Below are positions 61,601 to 64,000 of a stretch of 64,000 nucleotides of DNA, piece by piece. Made by a program: the position numbers and the translations under genes. The stretch's first letter is position 1, and every line of letters begins with the position of its first letter. The notes below the pieces were generated by a model. That model was not told the DNA's origin. It searched no databases and saw only the letters and a program-made list of their open reading frames with translations. The DNA lies in contig CM056743.1 of the NCBI GenBank assembly GCA_029851415.1, positions 32,566,714 to 32,630,713 on the forward strand, given 5' to 3'. The DNA is from Eretmocerus hayati (taxonomy: Eukaryota > Arthropoda > Insecta > Hymenoptera > Aphelinidae).

Positions 61601-63860
61601 CCAAAGTCAAAATTCAGGTCACTAGTTCATCGTGGCTTTGATCATAAATAGTTTTCATCCTGAACATTCTTCGATATACCGCTCACTTCCGGAAGTACCG
61701 AGGTCACAATTCACCGGTATTGACCTCTATCCATCTCTCCAAGGTCACGTCGAATTGCAAAATATTTCAGACAAAATTCTCATATTTATCCAGAATCTTT
61801 CGGGGTCGAAAGTCAAAAGCGGATGATTTCATTTGAAAAGAATTGGGCTGACCACCTCATGACTTTGGAAGTGACTTCCAGGGTCAAGAACAAGGTCATC
61901 ATCAGACTTCATCCTCAAAGTAATGTGGTACTGTTACCGGGGGTTTTTGCGACCCCTAACCGTTTCCGGGTAAGCCAGGCGGGGAGGGATATTTGTTTTT
62001 GGATACCTTGGAAATTCAATGGGAGATGAGCAAATGATGAGTTTGAGCAATGATCGGTTTGTTGATTTAGCCAATATGTCATTGCAACACCTGACGGAAA
62101 TCCGAAATACAGGACATCAATTTCTCACACTCAGTGAATTGGGTGACATCTATTTGGTCAGAAATTAACCGCATTGAATAGTCAGTCCAACGATTCTAGT
62201 CATCAGAATTGAGAATTGGTCCCACCACATCAGTATTCATGCAGTAGAGACAACATGAAATCTACTGTTACAACTCTTCAAAAGCAACGATTGATCGAAT
62301 CTTGCGCAACAGTTCAGTCACGTACTGTTCGTAACTGCAAAGTAGTGAGAAAACCCTCTGTCCTCTGAACGAGAAAATTGCAGCAAGGGTCACCATAATC
62401 TTACCACACCATAGACCCTGTGGCTAGTTAAGCGAAACGAGTTAGAGTCAGCGTCGCCGTCGAATCTGATTTTCTCTGGCGCAACCTTTCTCACACCCTG
62501 CAACCCATAGGTGTACACCCAATCATTACCTTTCGTTCGTATCTTTGGTGCCTCGAGAATCGTGTCTTCGCTTTTCTTGCTACACTTGATTTTTTTCTGG
62601 TGTCCGTCTACTATGAGGTTCATGATCGAAGGTGGTAACGGCACGCGTACTATTATAAATGTTGAATGGTAGCTTTTTTGTTATGAAAGCTACGGTCAAA
62701 GCTACTAGATAAGTGCAGAAGAGTCGTGGATGGACTCGATATGCTGCACGAGTTATTATAACCGATTCCGTTGAGACTCAATTGTCGTGCTTAGGTCATA
62801 ACTTTAAATGAACAAGTATCGGGAAGACTGATTATATTTCGATGATACTGAAATATAAGATGGAATCTTGACTCTTAATTCTTCCAGCAATAGAATATTA
62901 CGCAACTAATAGGCAAGCGGGAAGTGGCCAGAAAGTAGCTCCCTTAACGAAATAGCAACCACGGACGACCTACTCGCTATAGAAAAGGTCTTACTTCATG
63001 TTTTCGAGGGTGCTGAATATGAATATGAACTTTGTTTTTCTCTACAATTTGGGGAACCATGTCAAAATCGACTTCCTAGGTGAGAATGAGGAATTTGAGA
63101 TTCTTAAAATTTTCGTGTCCACCTCGCTCGATCCGAGGTGGATGAATATTTCACCTTAAATTTTAGAGGTCCTATTTTGAACTCATTGACTGCAAGTGAT
63201 CAATTATTGATTACATATCGGATTCACTTGCCAAGACATAAATCTATAATGATTTCACAGCACATACGTGTTAGTTGAAATAATATAATAATTCTCTCGA
63301 ATAGACTGGTATTTCCTGCTAAAATTTATTGTCAAGTAGCGACAGCGACGTTTCGGCTGTTATATTACAGCCTTTTTCAAGCTTAAATTTTCACTGGTCT
63401 CAATTTGAGGGATCGGATTCACCCAAGAAAACTCGGAATCTACGCATTTTTTTGAACAGATCATGTCTATGTGTTCGTAGTTTTCAAATTAATGGAACTC
63501 TGTTTTTTGGTGAAACTTTTTTCGATACCTCAGTTTCAGGAAAAATGATGGAATTGGTTTTTGATCAACGAGATGTTGTGTCGATCGATTCCCCGGTGAG
63601 ACTAAATCGAGTCAAACTCATCCAAATTATTTGAGATATTTGATGGATTACTCACCTGGCTGAGCAGTGTCACATGACTTGCCGCGTAGTAGCTAGCTCT
63701 AGATCCGCAAGGTCTTGCATATAGAGGTTCAAGGTCGGCAATGGTTGCGTAACTGCCAGAATTGGCACTGCCCGGTCGATTGTCAACTTTGACAAGGACT
63801 GCACTGCCTGTCAGAGCACCGGTACCGGCTGCTGAGTAGCTACAGCATGTGAGACTTTTC
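37386..63860 (-). CDS. drl: RYK/Derailed-type receptor pseudokinase, 3' five exons
   Basis: Five minus-strand exons join in phase: about 63860-63656, 43567-43411, 40740-40470, 39607-39421 and 37634-37386. They encode the intracellular part: a Ser/Gly/Ala-rich juxtamembrane segment and a complete kinase-like domain to the C-terminus. RYK proteins are Wnt receptors of the plasma membrane that guide axons, and their kinase domains are thought inactive. Family marks are the [11 protein letters not shown] loop, the IIKTV lysine, HRD split by an intron, [19 protein letters not shown], and the C-terminal PYAEVDPFE and CPDELFALM blocks. Extracellular WIF and membrane exons lie beyond the right edge. 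Introns are about 20.1, 2.7, 0.9 and 1.8 kb. The paralogue (drl, dnt or Drl-2) cannot be settled here. Confidence 0.92.
37980..38815. mobile_element. TIR element inside the last intron of the kinase gene
   Basis: TTGACGACCTGCGAATCG at 37980 and its complement ending at 38815 are terminal inverted repeats of about 55 bases, continuing through GCACATGC and GCATGTGC. It has no transposase. It contains a second inverted repeat. Confidence 0.85.
38191..38606. repeat. Nested inverted repeat in the intron element
   Basis: ATTACAAGCAAATTGATATT at 38191 pairs with a CAATT-free variant ending CTTGTATGTAAT at 38606. The pairing extends through AATTCCTCGGTTCT (38251) and AGAACCGAGGAATT (38531). A further copy of the terminal motif ATTACAAGCAAATCGG lies at 38386. 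Confidence 0.75.
39421..39607 (-). CDS. drl: RYK-type gene, catalytic/activation loop exon
   Basis: The acceptor CTCTGTACAG ends at 39608 and the donor is GTAAGAG (39420-39414). The exon encodes [10 protein letters not shown], then [33 protein letters not shown] and STASDA. Where active kinases have DFG and vertebrate RYK has DNA, this protein has DAA. The segment before WMALE reads AIG where relatives usually have an Arg before Trp. Both support a pseudokinase. Confidence 0.93.
40470..40740 (-). CDS. drl: RYK-type gene, middle kinase exon
   Basis: The acceptor CCTGCAG ends at 40741 and the donor is GTATGT (40469-40464). The exon encodes [40 protein letters not shown], a hinge-like region and the helix before the catalytic loop, ending GILH plus AG. 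With the first G of the next exon this completes Arg of HRD. Length is 271 bases, and phases match both neighbours. Confidence 0.93.
41039..41151. repeat. CCATATGG-ended mini-element with CCACCC runs, copy a
   Basis: It starts and ends with CCATATGG and contains two runs of CCACCCACCCACCCC flanking CATATGGTTCAATATGG. The minus strand has four or more runs of three G with short spacers, a G-quadruplex pattern. It lies in the kinase intron between exons at 40740 and 43411. Confidence 0.8.
41251..41712 (-). CDS. Unidentified intronic ORF with degenerate C2H2 finger, probable transposon fragment
   Basis: The open frame has about 153 codons and no ATG at its start; sequence in another frame upstream (to about 41830) looks like its continuation, so one frameshift is likely. 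It encodes [40 protein letters not shown] and then [12 protein letters not shown]. The last part resembles a C2H2 finger with the first Cys replaced. [10 protein letters not shown] acidic segment follows. It lies between two direct copies of a small CCATATGG element, inside an intron and on the same strand as the kinase gene. I do not recognise the family. Confidence 0.4.
   Translation of the reverse strand: MRPCTTTGLPVPYDYYCPSIRDQITGNYFCDDYEMLKTSLNIYWSLRGFQAVFAECGAYFGSKKRKELHSKHKHGSECNSKLRATRILSKRGNELLCEIDALEPIVEWVEPEDLDGDTIPFLPQTEETNVFPVINDLHERLTSPFTMFDDSVS
42168..42260. repeat. CCATATGG-ended mini-element, copy b
   Basis: Same order as copy a: CCATATGG, a CCACC run, CATATGGTTTAATATGG, a CCACCCACCCACCCC run and CCATATGG. 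Orientation is the same, 1.1 kb away. Confidence 0.8.
43411..43567 (-). CDS. drl: RYK-type gene, kinase N-lobe exon
   Basis: The exon is bounded by acceptor TATTTCAG (ending 43568) and donor GTAGGT (43410-43405). Starting in phase 0 it encodes [12 protein letters not shown] and then the nucleotide-binding loop [12 protein letters not shown] and the beta-3 lysine in VIIKTVT. The last G joins AT of the next exon to make Asp. The flanking 20-kb intron is the insertion site of most transposable elements in the right half. Confidence 0.92.
43803..43871. repeat. GC-rich hairpin of about 69 bases in the kinase intron
   Basis: ACGCATAAACGTACCGTTAC on the left pairs with GCAACGGCGCACTTTATGCG on the right, and GCCCCTAC pairs with GTAGGGGC. 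The loop is about 8 bases (GCGTTAGT). It lies 236 bases upstream of the kinase N-lobe exon in transcript order. Confidence 0.75.
43880..46870. other. Intron sequence of the kinase gene, nothing recognised
   Basis: Short frames only, no strong repeats found. Confidence 0.5.
46879..47439. repeat. Foldback element, arms of about 255 bp
   Basis: GGTTTAGGCTCCAGGGGTC at 46899 pairs with GACCCCTGGGGCCTAAAC near 47396-47413, TAATGTGTTGGTGTGG pairs with CACACCAACACATC, and TATGGAGCTTAGATG pairs with CATCTGAGCTCCATA. The loop is about 50 bases around 47148. Confidence 0.9.
47440..49960. other. Intron sequence, nothing recognised
   Basis: Short frames only. A poly-A run lies near 48930. Confidence 0.5.
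49970..50625 (+). pseudogene. LINE fragment: endonuclease-RT linker and start of reverse transcriptase
   Basis: The frame at 49977-50462 encodes [40 protein letters not shown] and [13 protein letters not shown]. This is the pattern between endonuclease and reverse transcriptase in Jockey/CR1-like LINEs. A frameshift near 50410-50470 leads to a segment with [17 protein letters not shown], the usual start of the RT domain, ended by TAA near 50625. Both ends are missing and it opposes the kinase gene within its intron. Confidence 0.65.
50626..51300. other. GC-rich block after the LINE fragment, unassigned
   Basis: Composition differs from the flanks and no frame is convincing. It may be another piece of a retroelement. 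Confidence 0.35.
51632..52524. mobile_element. TIR element with CACTCGG subterminal repeats
   Basis: CTCTCTTAACTTTTCCGAGTG at the left is matched by an inverted copy with one mismatch at the right. Ten exact copies of CACTCGG or its complement are packed into the 150 bases next to each end, in both orientations. TTAA lies within each end. The middle contains a tRNA-like SINE region and no transposase. About 893 bases. Confidence 0.85.
51935..52010 (-). repeat. tRNA-Thr-like SINE head
   Basis: On the minus strand TAGCCCAGTGG fits a polymerase III A box and GAGTTCGATTCCC, about 45 bases on, fits a B box. The intervening ACTTGTAATC resembles a Thr (UGU) anticodon loop. The T-stem does not pair well, so this is a tRNA-derived SINE or decayed tRNA and not a working tRNA gene. 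Confidence 0.6.
52826..53656. mobile_element. GGTACC-type TIR element, better-preserved copy
   Basis: Perfect terminal inverted repeats GGTACCGTCAAATTGGGTAA stand at 52826 and, inverted, at 53637-53656. GGGGTAACTTTGGTACACTT recurs inside near 53041 and 53252. No transposase is seen. A diverged copy lies at 33030-33849. Confidence 0.9.
53660..54730. other. Intron sequence, nothing recognised
   Basis: A GA-rich stretch lies at 53880-53930. Only short frames are present. Confidence 0.5.
54853..55351. mobile_element. CACTG-ended non-autonomous element inserted in copy 2
   Basis: Ends read CACTGTAGAAAATTT and the inverted CACTGTAAAAAATTT. Subterminal regions carry several copies of GGTTGAAAATTCAACC-like motifs on both sides. 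The flanks are TG on both sides. Removing the element and one TG gives CCAGGTATGTGGGGCACA, which aligns without gaps to CCAGGTATCTGGAGCACA in copy 1 (about 7981-7998). TIR type and subterminal repeats suggest a CACTA/EnSpm-type element. Confidence 0.85.
55020..55250. repeat. ATGG-type microsatellite region
   Basis: Degenerate tandem GATG and GATGG units fill the middle of the CACTG element, ending in a palindrome around ATATTCCATCGACC near 55219-55230. Confidence 0.85.
56525..59720. other. Intron sequence, nothing recognised
   Basis: Open frames of up to 140 codons on either strand show no motif or coding signature that I recognise. Confidence 0.45.
59728..60950. repeat. Minisatellite of 26-bp units with an orientation switch
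   Basis: The unit is close to GAGTACCACATTGAGTTCTG plus GATCAC. From 59728 to about 59888 the units are in reverse orientation (ACTCAATGTGATACTCGTG), and from about 59889 to the end they are forward. Higher-order copies are visible: a block with GGATCAGGAACACCCACATT recurs at 60228 and 60411 (183 bases, seven units), and a three-unit block recurs near 60717 and 60796. Confidence 0.95.
60990..61920. repeat. Region dense in AAGGTCA-type motifs
   Basis: CCAAGGTCAC occurs at about 61462 and 61739, with TTGACCTTGG, ACAAGGTCATC, GAGGTCAAA and related motifs spread over 900 bases in both orientations. It may be a very diverged tandem repeat following the minisatellite. Confidence 0.5.
61930..63655. 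other. Intron sequence, no gene recognised
   Basis: A minus-strand frame at 62390-62644 (84 codons) has a protein-like composition but no family that I recognise. Nothing else stands out. Confidence 0.4.
63656..63860 (-). CDS. drl: RYK-type gene, juxtamembrane exon
   Basis: The exon ends with HVTLLSQ in phase 0, followed by donor GTGAGT (63655-63650). It encodes a low-complexity segment with [39 protein letters not shown] and SYYAAS. The acceptor is uncertain. A CAG at 63863-63861 is one choice, but the frame stays open to the window edge. Downstream splicing into the kinase exon at 43567 keeps the frame. Confidence 0.7.
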
Positions 63861-64000
63861 CTGTTGAACGGATTGAATCCATGAATGTCATAGTAAATTT
63901 CAACATAAGTATCAACGGATTTATCAATAGCTCTGATGTAACAGAGATAGTTTGAGCTATGGATGGAAATTATCTTGATGAAATGAACCTCGAGATGAAT

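Noticed and set aside
62390..62644. 84-codon minus-strand ORF with protein-like composition
   Set aside because: No family recognised, no splice support, and it lies deep in an intron. Left as unassigned.

Overview
This is eukaryotic nuclear DNA, most likely from an insect. Hymenoptera is my guess, made without any database search. The support is spliced genes with GT-AG introns, a Derailed/RYK-type receptor kinase gene, AT-rich introns, and a heavy load of Ty3/gypsy, LINE, CACTA-like and foldback elements. There are no prokaryotic operons, CRISPR arrays or complete tRNA genes.

The one clear host gene is on the minus strand of the right half. It is the 3' part of an RYK-family pseudokinase gene (derailed/doughnut type). 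Five exons lie at about 63860-63656, 43567-43411, 40740-40470, 39607-39421 and 37634-37386. All junctions are in phase and the stop codon is at 37386-37388. The first intron is about 20.1 kb. It holds most of the repeats of the right half: foldbacks, a CACTCGG-repeat TIR element with a tRNA-Thr-like SINE inside, a GGTACC-ended TIR element, a CACTG-ended element nested in an older foldback, and a 1.2 kb minisatellite of 26-bp units that reverses orientation.

The left half is a transposon graveyard. Bases 1 to about 3.4 kb hold a Ty3/gypsy element on the minus strand, with open gag, open pol running off the window edge, and the 5' LTR edge. From 5.5 to 9.6 kb are a pogo-like end, a 0.78 kb foldback, a CACTA-ended micro-hairpin and a 1.75 kb TIR element with another foldback inside it. 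From 12.2 to 15.0 kb is a decayed, spliced CACTA/EnSpm-like transposase, followed by a BEN-like exon at 16.4 kb. From 17.1 to 20.0 kb are short tandem repeats, an array of short palindromes and a 1.05 kb near-perfect inverted repeat.

From 20.4 to 21.7 kb there is a spliced gene for a JmjC-domain protein with C-terminal C2H2 fingers, broken by in-frame stops. A second, different JmjC plus zinc-finger fragment follows at 23.65-24.1 kb. Between them sits a perfect histone-type 3' stem-loop with no histone gene. From 25 to 37 kb the DNA is mainly unassigned, with hairpins, a LINE 3' end, a possible mitochondrial-presequence exon, a dispersed CG-rich repeat and a diverged GGTACC-type element.

The receptor kinase is the only gene here likely to be working. 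The transposase, JmjC and LINE genes are damaged. The gypsy gag and pol are open as far as they can be seen. Boundaries of repeats were set by eye and may be off by several bases.
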